Source: DAISKN01 sp963716925 (GTDB lineage: Bacteria > Acidobacteriota > Vicinamibacteria > Marinacidobacterales > SMYC01). Taken from it: DNA of 64,000 bases. Both the position numbers and the translations under genes were made by a program. Of this stretch, positions 17,450-26,450 are shown piece by piece (positions within the stretch are counted from its first letter, which is position 1; each line of letters starts with the position of its first letter). The notes beneath the pieces were generated by a model. It made no database searches. It saw only the letters and a list, made by a program, of their open reading frames with translations, and was not told the origin of the DNA. The stretch lies in contig CAVQUX010000014.1 of NCBI GenBank assembly GCA_963716925.1, positions 248,001-312,000 on the forward strand. The letters run 5' to 3'.

Positions 17450-18097
17450 TCATTCAGCGGCCGAATAGACGACGAAGTACTGGTCGGGGAGAAAATCGTG
17501 CTCCTCGACGAGACGGAATCCCGCCTGCGAGAGCTCGCGCTCGAGATCCTTCCGGTCGAGTCGCATTTCCGGAGGAGGCCCGGCCTCGAGCGCGGCGTCC
17601 TTTCGAAAGTCCACGATCGCCAGCCGGCCGCCGGGGGCGAGGCTCTCTCGAAGGATCCGGTAGTAGGCCGCTCGGTTCTCGATGTGGTGGATGGTGTTGC
17701 AGATGAAGATCACATCGACCGACGCCTTCGGAAGCATGGGGCTATCGGGAAGGGCGAGGACCGGAACGATGTTCTTCTGTCCCTCGGCGCGGGCTCTCTT
17801 CGAAACGTAGCGCAGCATGTTCGGTTCGAGATCGATGGCGTAAACCGTTCCCTCCGGCGCCGCCGCCGCGAACCGGCGGGTGAAGTACCCCGTCCCGGCG
17901 CCGATGTCGGCGATGCGGTCCGAGCTCCGGAGCTTCAACGCGGCGACCACCTCGTCTGGCTTCTGCCGCCGGTCGCGCTCCGGACTCTCGAATTCCGCGA
18001 CCCAGCGGTCGACGTCTTCGAAGGAGTGCCCGGGCATGTGGTGCTGCTGGCCCAGGAGCAGGAATCCGGTGAGGCCGGTAATCAAAGCGGAGATCAT
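17450..18097 (-). CDS. Class I SAM-dependent methyltransferase with an export-like N-terminus
   Basis: A 215-aa protein. The methyltransferase core starts near residue 48: motif I IADIGAGTGYFTRR, an acidic motif II at YAIDLEPN, motif IV region VIFICNTIHHI and a post-motif LAPGGRLAIVDFR. Ahead of it lies a hydrophobic leader (about residues 1-17, ALITGLTGFLLLG), then a His-rich linker (QQHHMPGH). This looks like a signal peptide, which is odd because SAM is cytoplasmic. The ATG at 18097 overlaps the DUF885 gene stop (ATGA), so the start is firm and the genes are coupled. The methyl acceptor is unknown. Confidence 0.82.
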   Translation of the reverse strand: MISALITGLTGFLLLGQQHHMPGHSFEDVDRWVAEFESPERDRRQKPDEVVAALKLRSSDRIADIGAGTGYFTRRFAAAAPEGTVYAIDLEPNMLRYVSKRARAEGQKNIVPVLALPDSPMLPKASVDVIFICNTIHHIENRAAYYRILRESLAPGGRLAIVDFRKDAALEAGPPPEMRLDRKDLERELSQAGFRLVEEHDFLPDQYFVVYSAAE

Positions 18098-19818
18098 GGG
18101 CTCACCTCGTCGCCCAGGAACTTCCACCTTGGGGTGTAGCTCCTGGGAATCGCCTCTTTCCGAACGCGCACCCGCACCATCTCGACCGGCATCGAACCGC
18201 CCTCGAGAACGGCGTCGTGAAACTCGCGATCGGTCATCCGGCCCGAGCCCACCATCTCCTCGTGCAGGGCGCGGAACTGAAGGCCCCCCATCATGTACGC
18301 GAGCTGGTACAGCGGAGGATAGGAGCCGTTGAACGATCTCCGCACCTCCGCCGTCGCGTTCGCGAGCTCGTGGCCCCCGCGCTCGACGAGGAGCTCGATG
18401 CACTCTTCGGGCGTCATCCGCCCCAGGTGGAAGCCGAGCGAGAACTGGATTCTCGCCGCGCGATGCATCCTCCAGAACAGCATGCCCACGCGGTCCTCCG
18501 GGCTTCGCTGGAATCCGCGATCCCAGAGAAGCATCTCCCAGTAGAGCGCCCACCCCTCGCCCCAGAAAGGAGTTCGAAACGCGCGGCGATGGGCGTTGTA
18601 CCTCTGGTTCATGAAAGCCTGCAGATGGTGGCCCGGGATGAGCTCGTGGAAAACCGTCGCCCGCGCGAAGTGGATGTTGTTTCCGCGGAGGCTCATCAGC
18701 TTGTCGGCCTGATCCATGGTGTCCGTCGGGTACGAGACCGAGATGACCTCGCCCCCGGTGAAGAACGGGTTCACCCTCTGGCGCTCGGGGGTCATCATCC
18801 GCATGCGCCAGACTTCCTTGGCGAGCGGGGGCACCGTGACCAGGCCGTGGTCTTCGAGGTAGGTCTCGGCCTCGCGCGCCAGGTCCCGGATCAGATTCGG
18901 CTGCTCTCCCGGCGGGACGTAGAGGTTCTTCACCTTCTCGATCGCCGCCAAGCCGTCGTCGCCGAGGCCCATCTCCCGGGCCGCCTTCCGGAGCTCGTTC
19001 TCGCACCACTTGAACTCGCGCTCCGCGAGGACCAGGAGCTCCTCGGGCGTGTAGGGTACGAGCTCGGAAGCGAGATCGGCGACGAGCGCTTCTCTCCCGA
19101 TCGGCGTTCCCACGATGGGCTCCTCGACACCCGGTCCAATCCCGAGGACCTTCTCGCGAAGGAACTTCCGATAGTCCTCCAGGGCGCGAGTCACTTCCTT
19201 GTAAGGTGCCTGGCACCACCAGGTGAAGAGGGGATCGTAGCCGGTGTAGAACTCGTACCAGGAGCCAAGGGCCTCGCCGATGACGGAAATCTGCTCCTGC
19301 GCCCGGAAGGCGGCGAGTCGATCGATCGCCTCGGCCCGTCCTTCGCGCTCCTTGCGCGCGGCATCGATCCGTTCGGCGAGAGAGTCGAGGGTCGACCCGG
19401 CCTTCGCCGCCTCCATCGTCTCCATCCGCAAGCGCGAGTCGTTCAAGGCGAGCGCGTCCTCGGCGAACGGGAGGAGCGCGGAAGTCTCGCGAAGAAAACC
19501 TTCCTCGCGAGCGAGGAGCCTTTTCTGGTAGTCGATACCGGTGCGGAGAAGGACGTGATCGATCCTTCCCTCGACGCCGAGGGGCTCGAAGTCGACGGCC
19601 TCGACGCGGGCCTTCCACTCGTCGTAGAACCGCGTGAGCCGCGCGAACCGCTCGGGAGAGGAGTCGACGGGGTAGCGGCGGGAGAGCGCGTCCCGATCGA
19701 CCGCGTAGCGGTCCACGAGATCGCGAAGCTCGCTCTCGGCCGCGACCGGCGGCTCGTCGGCGCCGAGCGCGGCGTTCTGGACCAGCACCAGGATCAGGAT
19801 CCCAATCCGTCGCACCAT
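18094..19818 (-). CDS. DUF885 family exported protein, predicted zinc carboxypeptidase-like hydrolase
   Basis: A 574-aa protein with a signal peptide (MVRRIGILILVLVQNAALGA). It has the DUF885 layout: a helical body and a central metal motif HELIPGHH near residue 388, with a downstream glutamate in WGEGWALYWE, as in gluzincin-type metallopeptidases. DUF885 proteins are predicted peptidases, probably acting in the periplasm here. The gene overlaps the methyltransferase gene by 4 bases and stands 58 bases from the PepSY gene, so a three-gene transcript is likely. Confidence 0.88.
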   Translation of the reverse strand: MVRRIGILILVLVQNAALGADEPPVAAESELRDLVDRYAVDRDALSRRYPVDSSPERFARLTRFYDEWKARVEAVDFEPLGVEGRIDHVLLRTGIDYQKRLLAREEGFLRETSALLPFAEDALALNDSRLRMETMEAAKAGSTLDSLAERIDAARKEREGRAEAIDRLAAFRAQEQISVIGEALGSWYEFYTGYDPLFTWWCQAPYKEVTRALEDYRKFLREKVLGIGPGVEEPIVGTPIGREALVADLASELVPYTPEELLVLAEREFKWCENELRKAAREMGLGDDGLAAIEKVKNLYVPPGEQPNLIRDLAREAETYLEDHGLVTVPPLAKEVWRMRMMTPERQRVNPFFTGGEVISVSYPTDTMDQADKLMSLRGNNIHFARATVFHELIPGHHLQAFMNQRYNAHRRAFRTPFWGEGWALYWEMLLWDRGFQRSPEDRVGMLFWRMHRAARIQFSLGFHLGRMTPEECIELLVERGGHELANATAEVRRSFNGSYPPLYQLAYMMGGLQFRALHEEMVGSGRMTDREFHDAVLEGGSMPVEMVRVRVRKEAIPRSYTPRWKFLGDEVSP

Positions 19819-19876
19819 GTCTTCCTCTCGCGGAGCTTACTATAGGCCTTTGGGCGACCGGGGAGGGAGCTCCCGG

Positions 19877-20479
19877 CTACCAGAAGTAACGACGGAGGCC
19901 CCGCGTCCCGGCTCGAAGCATCTTGACGTAGACGAGAGTGCCCGAGAGGGTCATCAGCATCAGCGACATGCCCCAGAACACGGCGACGACCAGGCCGCCG
20001 TCACCGTAAGCCTCACCGCTGTGCAGTCGGTAGAGGAGCGGCTTGTCGACGTAGCTCTCGACCTTGACGAGCCGCCCCGTGTCGGCGTCGAAGACGAGGC
20101 GTCGATCCTCGCCGCCGCCCGGCTTGCCGAGAAAGAGGTCGACCGTCGGGCGAGGCCCTTTGAACTGAACGGTGATCTTGTCGACGGGCGCGGGTCCGGC
20201 CTCGAGCGCAGCGTTCGCGAATACCCGGCGGAGGGCATCGTTCCACTCCGACTCCGGGGAGGATAGGGTCACCGGGCTCACCAGTTCGCGCGTCGCTTCC
20301 CGGAGCGCTTCTTCCTCGCCGAAGAACTCGGTGAGCGCAACCAGGATTCCCGTCGTCGAGGCGTACAGCAGAAAGAGGGCCGCCGGTACTCCGATCCACC
20401 GGTGGCAGCGGCGCAGGAATCGCGGCCGCTTCCAAGCGGTTGTCCAGCGGCTCGACGGCCTCGATGGGGATTCACTCAT
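19877..20479 (-). CDS. PepSY-associated membrane protein
   Basis: A 200-aa protein. An Arg-rich N-terminus precedes membrane helix 1 (about residues 29-50, starting RWIGVPAALFLLYASTTG), with the RWIG...TTG pattern common to PepSY-TM proteins. A periplasmic PepSY-like domain follows (VFDADTGRLVKVESYV near residue 132), then YRLHSGEAYG and a C-terminal helix (about residues 165-188). Such proteins occur with iron-uptake or reductase systems; none is adjacent here. The ATG at 20479 is taken; a longer frame upstream lacks family sequence. It lies divergent to the MBL hydrolase gene with 131 bases between them. Confidence 0.8.
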   Translation of the reverse strand: MSESPSRPSSRWTTAWKRPRFLRRCHRWIGVPAALFLLYASTTGILVALTEFFGEEEALREATRELVSPVTLSSPESEWNDALRRVFANAALEAGPAPVDKITVQFKGPRPTVDLFLGKPGGGEDRRLVFDADTGRLVKVESYVDKPLLYRLHSGEAYGDGGLVVAVFWGMSLMLMTLSGTLVYVKMLRAGTRGLRRYFW

Positions 20480-20610
20480 GGCAGAACCTGTGACGGGGAC
20501 TCTAATCGGTGGGCTTCTGATTCCAAAGCGGAATTCCGCCCTGAAGGGATACGCGGCCTCCTGGGATAAGATCCCACGGGTTTCCGGTTGTCCAGTTTCA
20601 GGAGAGAACC

Positions 20611-22197
20611 ATGGAAGCGTTCCTCGAAGCATTGCTCCTGCTCGCATCGCCGCAAGAGCCCCTTTCTCCAGGCTTTGTCGACCCTGCTCCCGTTCTCGAG
20701 GCGGCTGAGAAAACCATCGGCGCGCGCGCGCTGCGGTGCGTCACTCTGTCGGGAACGGGATACGCCGGAATCGTCGGCCAGCAGCGGCTCGCGGAGAAAA
20801 ACGTCGACTGGCCCCACGGCGAGCCTCTCACCCACTACCGACGGACGATGAACTGGGAAGCGGGTACCATGAAGGAGGAGATCGAACGGAAGCCCGGCTT
20901 CAATCCCGCGTCCTGGAAATGGGGTGTCGGCTGGATCGGAGGGACACCGCTCCAGGCGAGCTCCCATCAGATCTTCGCGGTCAACGGCTCGTACGCGTGG
21001 CACGTGGACGGCATCGGCAACGCGCCCGTCGCCATGCCTCCCGAGGTCGCCGAGCTCTGGCAGCTCGAGATGTGGCTGAACCCGCACGGCTTTCTCAAGG
21101 CCGCCCGGATGCCCGGAGCGAACCCGGTCGCCGTCTGGCGATGGGAGCTCGGCGAGATGGGCCGCGACGGCCCGACGACGATCCCGGAGAAAGTGACGGT
21201 GGTCTCGATCCGGGTCCTGGGCAAGTACCGCGTGGATGCGACCATAAACAAGGAGAACCTGCTGCAGCGGATCCACACCTGGGTGGCGGACCCGGTTCTG
21301 GGCGACATGAATTACGAGCACGAGTTCTCGAACGAGAGCTACGTCGACCTCGGCTCCGGCATGAGGTTCCCTACGAGCTGGCACCATCACCAGGGCTGGG
21401 ACGACAACTACAACATCCAGACCATCAGCGCCGGCCACAACGCCTTCGGAGGAACGTTCGCGGACGTGAAGGCCAACGCTTGCGAGGCTCCGGAGGCGGC
21501 GCCCGACTCGGTGCGCGAGGCGGCGTTTCCGATGCGGGTGGAGACGGAGAAGCTGGCGGAGGGCGTCTATCTCCTCGGGGGCGCTACCCACAACAGCGTC
21601 GCCGTCGAGCTCGCCGACTACGTCGCCGTCGTCGAAGCGCCTCTCGACGAGAAGCGAAGCCTCGCGGTCATCGAGGAGGTCGTGCGCCTGGCTCCGGGAA
21701 AACCCATTCGCTACCTCGTGAACACCCACCAGCATTTCGATCACATCGGGGGCTTGCGCACCTACCTCCACATCGGTGCGACGGTCATCACCCACTGGAA
21801 GAACTACGACTTCTACAACCGGGACGTCCTCGATTACACCCCGCGGACGATGGCGCCGGACATGGTCTCGCTCTGGCCGCCGACCGAGCTCACCGAGGGC
21901 TACAACCTGGAGACCGTGCGGGAGAACTACGTCGTGACCGACGGGGAGAGGATTCTCCAGGTCTTCTACGTCCATCCGCTGGAGCACGCCGAAGGGATGC
22001 TCATCGCCTATCTTCCGCGCGAGCGGATCCTCGTCGAGGCGGACCTCTTCGACACCCACCTTCCGCGACCCTGGGGCGAAACCGCGGCGAGCCGCAGCCT
22101 CCGGAACGTCATCGGAAAGCTCGGGCTCGAGGTCTCGCGGATCGTGCCCATTCATGGAAGGCCCGTGGCCTGGGAGGATTTCGAGAGATTGAAGTAA
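20611..22197 (+). CDS. MBL-fold metallo-hydrolase with a large N-terminal domain
   Basis: This 528-aa protein opens the aromatic-catabolic cluster. Residues 1-300 form a Trp-rich domain I do not recognise. The C-terminal half is a metallo-beta-lactamase fold with the metal motif THQHFDHIGG near residue 373, a VHPLEHAEGML segment, EADLFD and a late PIHGRP histidine. Members hydrolyse lactones, esters or thioesters. In this position it could open a lactone made in ring-cleavage metabolism or trim the imported substrate. The ATG at 20611 follows CAGGAGAG. The gene ends 33 bases before the LigJ-like gene. Confidence 0.8.
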   Translation: MEAFLEALLLLASPQEPLSPGFVDPAPVLEAAEKTIGARALRCVTLSGTGYAGIVGQQRLAEKNVDWPHGEPLTHYRRTMNWEAGTMKEEIERKPGFNPASWKWGVGWIGGTPLQASSHQIFAVNGSYAWHVDGIGNAPVAMPPEVAELWQLEMWLNPHGFLKAARMPGANPVAVWRWELGEMGRDGPTTIPEKVTVVSIRVLGKYRVDATINKENLLQRIHTWVADPVLGDMNYEHEFSNESYVDLGSGMRFPTSWHHHQGWDDNYNIQTISAGHNAFGGTFADVKANACEAPEAAPDSVREAAFPMRVETEKLAEGVYLLGGATHNSVAVELADYVAVVEAPLDEKRSLAVIEEVVRLAPGKPIRYLVNTHQHFDHIGGLRTYLHIGATVITHWKNYDFYNRDVLDYTPRTMAPDMVSLWPPTELTEGYNLETVRENYVVTDGERILQVFYVHPLEHAEGMLIAYLPRERILVEADLFDTHLPRPWGETAASRSLRNVIGKLGLEVSRIVPIHGRPVAWEDFERLK

Positions 22198-22230
22198 CTC
22201 GCCCCCGGGGAGGAGGAAAAGGAGAACCGA

Positions 22231-23241
22231 ATGATCATCGATGCCCACGGACACGTCACCGCGCCGGACAGCTTGTACGTCTACAAGGCGGGGCTCCTGT
22301 CGCATCGCGGCGCCCACGGCCGGGGAAGCGCCGAGGCTACCGACGAGGACATCCTCGAGGCCCTGAGAAAACCCGTCTTCGGAGGGCGCTCCCACCTCGA
22401 TCAGCTCGAGGAGGTCGGCATCGACCTCCAGCTCCTCTCGCCCCGTCCTTACCAGATGATGCACAGCGAGAAACCGCCGAAGCTCGTTCAGTGGTATATC
22501 GAGGAGTGCAACAGCATCATCGCCCGGCAGACGAAGCTGTTCCCCGAGGTCTTCCGCGGCGTGTGCGGCCTTCCCCAATCGCCCGGGGTCGGTCCCGCGA
22601 ACTGCATTCCCGAGCTCGAGCGCTGCGTGAAAGAGATGGGATTCGTCGGCTGCCTCCTGAACCCCGATCCCGGCGAAGCCTCGGGGCACGAAAGCCCGCC
22701 TCTCGGCGACCGCTTCTGGTATCCCCTCTACGAGAAGCTCGTCGAGCTCGACGTGCCCGCCCACATTCATTCCGCCGGGTGCCGCTCCGAGCGGCACACC
22801 TACTCGCTTCACTTCATCCTCGAGGAGAGCATCGCCGTGGTGTCGCTCTTGAACTCGACGGTCTTCACCGATTTTCCGTCGCTCAAGATCCTCGTCTCCC
22901 ACGGCGGCGGCGCCATCCCGTATCAGTTCGCCCGTTTCGAGGCGGGAACCCTCCGCCGCGGCACCGAGCGGTTCTCCGACCGGCTCCGGAAGCTCTGGTT
23001 CGATACCGTGCTCTATTCGGAGGAGGCTCTCGCCCTCCTGATCAAGACCGTCGGCGCCGATCGGTGCCTCTTCGCGACCGAGAGACCCGGCATCGGAACC
23101 GTCAAAGACCCGAAGACCGGGCGCTGGCTCGACGACACCCGGCACATCCTCGAAGGCTTCGAATGGTTGAGCGCCTCCGACAAGAAGAAGATCTTCGAGG
23201 ACAATGCCCGGAAGCTCTTCCGGCTCGAGGCGAGCGCGTGA
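22231..23241 (+). CDS. LigJ-like 4-oxalomesaconate hydratase (amidohydrolase 2 family)
   Basis: A 336-aa enzyme with the metal motif DAHGHVTAP at its start. Several blocks match 4-oxalomesaconate hydratase (LigJ of the protocatechuate 4,5-cleavage pathway): GVCGLPQSPG, ELERCVKEMGFVGCLLNPDP, PPLGDRFWYPLYEKLVELDV, VSHGGGAIPYQ and WFDTVLY. LigJ adds water to 4-oxalomesaconate to give 4-carboxy-4-hydroxy-2-oxoadipate, the aldolase substrate. GGAGGAAAAGGAG precedes the ATG. Its stop overlaps the HpaB-type gene start (GTGA). Nearby dioxygenase and RraA-type aldolases support this role; a related hydratase or decarboxylase remains possible. Confidence 0.83.
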   Translation: MIIDAHGHVTAPDSLYVYKAGLLSHRGAHGRGSAEATDEDILEALRKPVFGGRSHLDQLEEVGIDLQLLSPRPYQMMHSEKPPKLVQWYIEECNSIIARQTKLFPEVFRGVCGLPQSPGVGPANCIPELERCVKEMGFVGCLLNPDPGEASGHESPPLGDRFWYPLYEKLVELDVPAHIHSAGCRSERHTYSLHFILEESIAVVSLLNSTVFTDFPSLKILVSHGGGAIPYQFARFEAGTLRRGTERFSDRLRKLWFDTVLYSEEALALLIKTVGADRCLFATERPGIGTVKDPKTGRWLDDTRHILEGFEWLSASDKKKIFEDNARKLFRLEASA

Positions 23242-24659
23242 ACGACGGAAGAAGCTATCTCGAAAGCCTGCGGGACGGCCGCGAAGTCTGGATTCGCGGC
23301 GAACGGGTGAAAGACGTCACCACCCATCCGGCCCTCGCTCCCGTGTGCCGGGAGATCGCGCGCATCTACGACCTCCAGTCCGCCCCCGGGACACGCGACG
23401 TCATGACCTACGTCGACGAGAACGGCGCGCGTCTGTCCCATTCCTACCGCATGCCGAAGAGCCCGGATGACCTCCTGCTGCGGCGGCGCAACGGCGAGAT
23501 CTGGGCGCGCGAGAGCTTCGGCATGCTCGGCCGCTATCCGGACTTCTGCGCCGCCATGACCGTGGGCTTCAATGACGTTCGCGACGAGCTCGCGAAGCTG
23601 GACTCGTCGTTCGCGGAGAACGTGACGAGATATCACCGCGCCGCGGCGCAGAAGGACCTCTGCCTCTCGCACGGCCTCCACGATCCCGCGATGGACAAGT
23701 CGCTGCGGCCGGAGCAGGACCCGGACCGGTGCCTCCGCATCGTGAAGGAGCGCGACGCGGGCTTCGTGGTTCGAGGCGCGCGCATGGTGACGCTCGGCGC
23801 CCTCTCGAACGAGATCCTGATCGCGCCGACGTACCCTCTGAACGAGCGGGAGCTGGACCATGCGATCTGGTTCGCGATTCCCGCTGCGGCACCCGGCCTT
23901 CGACAGATCTGTCGCGCGCCCTTCGCCCCGAACCGGAACGGATTCGATCATCCCGTCTCGACGCGGTTCGACGAGCCCGACACCATCGCCATCTTCGACG
24001 ACGTGCTCGTGCCCTGGGACCGGGTGTTCCTGGCGCGCCAGCCCATCGCCGCGGGACAGCTCTTTCGCTCCAGGGTGATGACCTGGGCGAGCTACGCGGC
24101 CGCGGTTCAGCTCCTCGCCAAGCTCGAGCTCTTCATCGGCGTGGGGCACATGATGGCCGCCACATGCGGCATGGGCGACCGTCCCAACGTCCTTGCGGAG
24201 CTGGGAGAGCTCGTGACCTACGCTCAGGTCTTCCAGTCGATCGTCCGGGCGGCCGAGGTGGATTGCCAGAGGACCCCGGGAGGTCACATCGCTCCCGGGT
24301 CGCTCATTCATCAGCGCGCGTTCATCACCCTGGTGTCCGAGAGGATCATCAGCATCCTGGAGCACATCGGCACGAGCTCGCTCATCTTCGTCCCGACGGC
24401 GGAGGACTTCCAGGTCCCGGAGCTCGCGCCCTTCGTCGATCTCTACGGAAAGGGCAAGGACTTCTCCGCGGTCGACCGGGCGAAGCTCTGCCGTTTGGCC
24501 TGGGAGCTGACGGGCGATTCCTTCGGCGGGCGCCAGCAGCTCTACGAGCGTCTGCACTCCGGCGACCCGGCCACCATCATCGCCGCCGTGTACCAGAGGT
24601 ACGACAAGACGAAGGCCGTTGATATAGTGAAACGGCTCCTGGAATCTGGCGGCTCATGA
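23238..24659 (+). CDS. HpaB-type FADH2-dependent aromatic monooxygenase (4-hydroxyphenylacetate 3-hydroxylase family)
   Basis: A 473-aa protein of typical HpaB size. The N-terminal block (SYLESLRDGREVWIRGERV, then THPALAP) and the acyl-CoA-dehydrogenase-like core (CRAPFAPNRNGFDHPVSTRF, DDVLVPWDRVFL) are family hallmarks; the C-terminal helices end with ..GDSFGGRQQLYERL. The family hydroxylates phenols ortho to an existing OH using reduced flavin from a separate reductase, which is not in this window. The GTG at 23238 overlaps the upstream stop, and its own stop overlaps the next start. It is predicted to make the catechol for the dioxygenase downstream. Confidence 0.88.
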   Translation: MNDGRSYLESLRDGREVWIRGERVKDVTTHPALAPVCREIARIYDLQSAPGTRDVMTYVDENGARLSHSYRMPKSPDDLLLRRRNGEIWARESFGMLGRYPDFCAAMTVGFNDVRDELAKLDSSFAENVTRYHRAAAQKDLCLSHGLHDPAMDKSLRPEQDPDRCLRIVKERDAGFVVRGARMVTLGALSNEILIAPTYPLNERELDHAIWFAIPAAAPGLRQICRAPFAPNRNGFDHPVSTRFDEPDTIAIFDDVLVPWDRVFLARQPIAAGQLFRSRVMTWASYAAAVQLLAKLELFIGVGHMMAATCGMGDRPNVLAELGELVTYAQVFQSIVRAAEVDCQRTPGGHIAPGSLIHQRAFITLVSERIISILEHIGTSSLIFVPTAEDFQVPELAPFVDLYGKGKDFSAVDRAKLCRLAWELTGDSFGGRQQLYERLHSGDPATIIAAVYQRYDKTKAVDIVKRLLESGGS

Positions 24660-25672
24660 TCCGATTCGGCATCCTCTTCCTTCTGCTGGCGGCATCGGCG
24701 GGCGCCGAGGAGATCACCATCTGCTATCCGACCAGGAGCGGCGCTTCGTGGCCGATGTTTCTCGCGAAGGAGGGGGGCTACTACCGGAAGTACGGCCTGG
24801 AGGTAACCCTGGTCTTCGGCGTCCATCCGGCCTGCGTCGCGATGCTCGTCTCAGGCGAAGCCCAGATGGCGAATTACGGCCTCGAGCCCTCGATGCTCGC
24901 GAGCTCGAGGGACGGTTCTCTGGTCGCGGTCGGAAGCTCGCAGAACAGGGGCCTCTTCGCGCTCATGGGCGGCAAGGACATCGCGAGCGCGCGCGACCTG
25001 AAGGGAAAACGTCTGGGCGTGAGTCGCGTAGGCGATACCCCGTACCATTACACCGTCTCCCTTCTCGGAAAGTTCGGGCTCACCGCTCGCGACGTTCAAT
25101 GGATCCCCGTGGGCACGGACGTCAACGGGCGGGCGACGGCGCTCGCCGCCGGTCGGGTCGACGCGACGCTTCTGACCCCCCCCTCCTATTTCAAGCTCGA
25201 GGACGCGGGATACAAGAACCTCGGAAGCCTCTCCGACTACGACGATATCTTCGTCACCACCGTCTACCTCTTCGAGAAGGCCGGAATCGAAGCGAATCCC
25301 AACCTCCCCGAGCGCGTCATCAAGGCCCAGGCGGAAGCCATCCACCGCTTCTACGAGGACAAGGCCTTCGCGGTCACGGCTTACGTGGCCAACGATCGCC
25401 AGGATCCGGAGGAGATCGGGCGGGTGTACGACCGGTATTTCCAGACCGAGGCCTTCGAGCGCGTGCCGTACGTCCTCGCGGCGGCGGTCCAGTCGGTGAT
25501 CGATCAGGCGGACGACTCCGTTGCCGCGCAGATGAAGAAATTCGATTTCCGGACGGTAGTGGACCGAAGCACAATCGATCGCCTGGCTCGCGAGGGGTTC
25601 TTCGAGACGTTGTACGGCCCTTCGGTCCGCGCCGAACAGGAGCGGAAAGCCCGGTTGGCATTCGGGCGCTGA
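24656..25672 (+). CDS. NitT/TauT-type ABC transporter substrate-binding protein
   Basis: A 338-aa periplasmic binding protein of the NMT1/SsuA-like family with a clear signal peptide (residues 1-17, ending ASAGA). Family blocks: PMFLAKEGGYYRKYGLEV near residue 31, DLKGKRLGVSRVGD near 112 and RVDATLLTPP near 166. Proteins of this group bind sulfonates, nitrate, thiamine precursors or aromatic acids. Translational coupling to the aromatic monooxygenase (ATGA) suggests that it imports the aromatic growth substrate. Its ATPase and permease follow directly. Confidence 0.87.
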   Translation: MIRFGILFLLLAASAGAEEITICYPTRSGASWPMFLAKEGGYYRKYGLEVTLVFGVHPACVAMLVSGEAQMANYGLEPSMLASSRDGSLVAVGSSQNRGLFALMGGKDIASARDLKGKRLGVSRVGDTPYHYTVSLLGKFGLTARDVQWIPVGTDVNGRATALAAGRVDATLLTPPSYFKLEDAGYKNLGSLSDYDDIFVTTVYLFEKAGIEANPNLPERVIKAQAEAIHRFYEDKAFAVTAYVANDRQDPEEIGRVYDRYFQTEAFERVPYVLAAAVQSVIDQADDSVAAQMKKFDFRTVVDRSTIDRLAREGFFETLYGPSVRAEQERKARLAFGR

Positions 25673-25676
25673 TCCG

Positions 25677-26450
25677 GTGTCGAAGCTCGTCATCGACCGC
25701 GTATCGAAGCGTTACCGGCTCGAGCGCGAGGCCAGGGACGTTCTCGCGTTCGCCGAGGTGACGCTTTCCGTCGACGAGGGGGAGTTCGTGGCGATCGTCG
25801 GTCCGAGCGGCTGCGGGAAGACATCGCTCCTCAACGTCGTCGCCGGCCTCCTGCCTTTCGACGAGGGGCGGGTGAGCATCGACGCCCGGCCGATCGCGGG
25901 ACCGGGCACCGATCGCGCCGTGGTGTTCCAGCACCCGAGCCTCCTTCCGTGGCGCACGGTCTCGGGAAACGTGAGATACGGGATGGAGATGCAGCGCCGC
26001 TTCGATCGAGAGACGATGCGGGAACGCACGGACCGTTTCGTGAAGCTCGTCGGGCTCGACGGGTTCCAGCGCCGGTATCCCTCCGAGCTCTCCGGAGGGA
26101 TGCAGCAGCGCGTCAATCTCGCCCGGGCTCTCGCCTGCGACCCGGCGGTCCTCCTGATGGACGAACCCTTCGCGGCGCTCGACGCCCAGACGCGCGAGAT
26201 CATGCAGTCCGAGCTCCTAAAGATCTGGGCGGAGTCGCGGAAGACCGTTCTCTTCATCACGCATCAGATCAGTGAAGCTCTCTATCTCGCCGACCGGGTC
26301 GTCGTTCTCGGGGCCCGTCCCGGACGGGTGAAGGCGGTCTTCGACGTTCCCTTCGGCCGCCCGCGGCCGCTGGCGCTGAAGCGCGACCCTCGCTTTCTCG
26401 AGCTCGAGGATCCCATCTGGCGGCTTTTGGAAGTCGAGGCGGTCGCGTGA
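25677..26450 (+). CDS. ABC transporter ATP-binding protein (SsuB/TauB type)
   Basis: A 257-aa ATPase: Walker A GPSGCGKTS (residues 42-50), Q-loop VFQHPSLLPW, signature LSGGMQQRV near 139, Walker B VLLMDEPFAALD near 158 and the switch His in FITHQISEAL. The VFQHPSLLPWRTV block is typical of nitrate/sulfonate/aromatic-acid importers. GTG start at 25677, 4 bases after the binding-protein stop. It overlaps the permease gene by 4 bases and energises the importer. Confidence 0.92.
   Translation: MSKLVIDRVSKRYRLEREARDVLAFAEVTLSVDEGEFVAIVGPSGCGKTSLLNVVAGLLPFDEGRVSIDARPIAGPGTDRAVVFQHPSLLPWRTVSGNVRYGMEMQRRFDRETMRERTDRFVKLVGLDGFQRRYPSELSGGMQQRVNLARALACDPAVLLMDEPFAALDAQTREIMQSELLKIWAESRKTVLFITHQISEALYLADRVVVLGARPGRVKAVFDVPFGRPRPLALKRDPRFLELEDPIWRLLEVEAVA

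Noticed and set aside
17450..19618. 722-aa ORF covering both methyltransferase and DUF885 gene
   Set aside because: Only its last 215 codons are coding; the rest is an Arg-rich shadow of the DUF885 peptidase gene, and the ATGA overlap fixes the true start.
20476..23145. Reverse-strand ORF of 889 aa across the MBL and LigJ-like genes
   Set aside because: Long antisense frames arise from third-position G+C bias; the forward genes carry full metal-site motifs.
20736..23237. First 830 codons of a 1307-aa ORF ending in the HpaB-type gene
   Set aside because: Arg-rich out-of-frame reading of the MBL and LigJ-like genes; the HpaB family sequence starts at the GTG at 23238.
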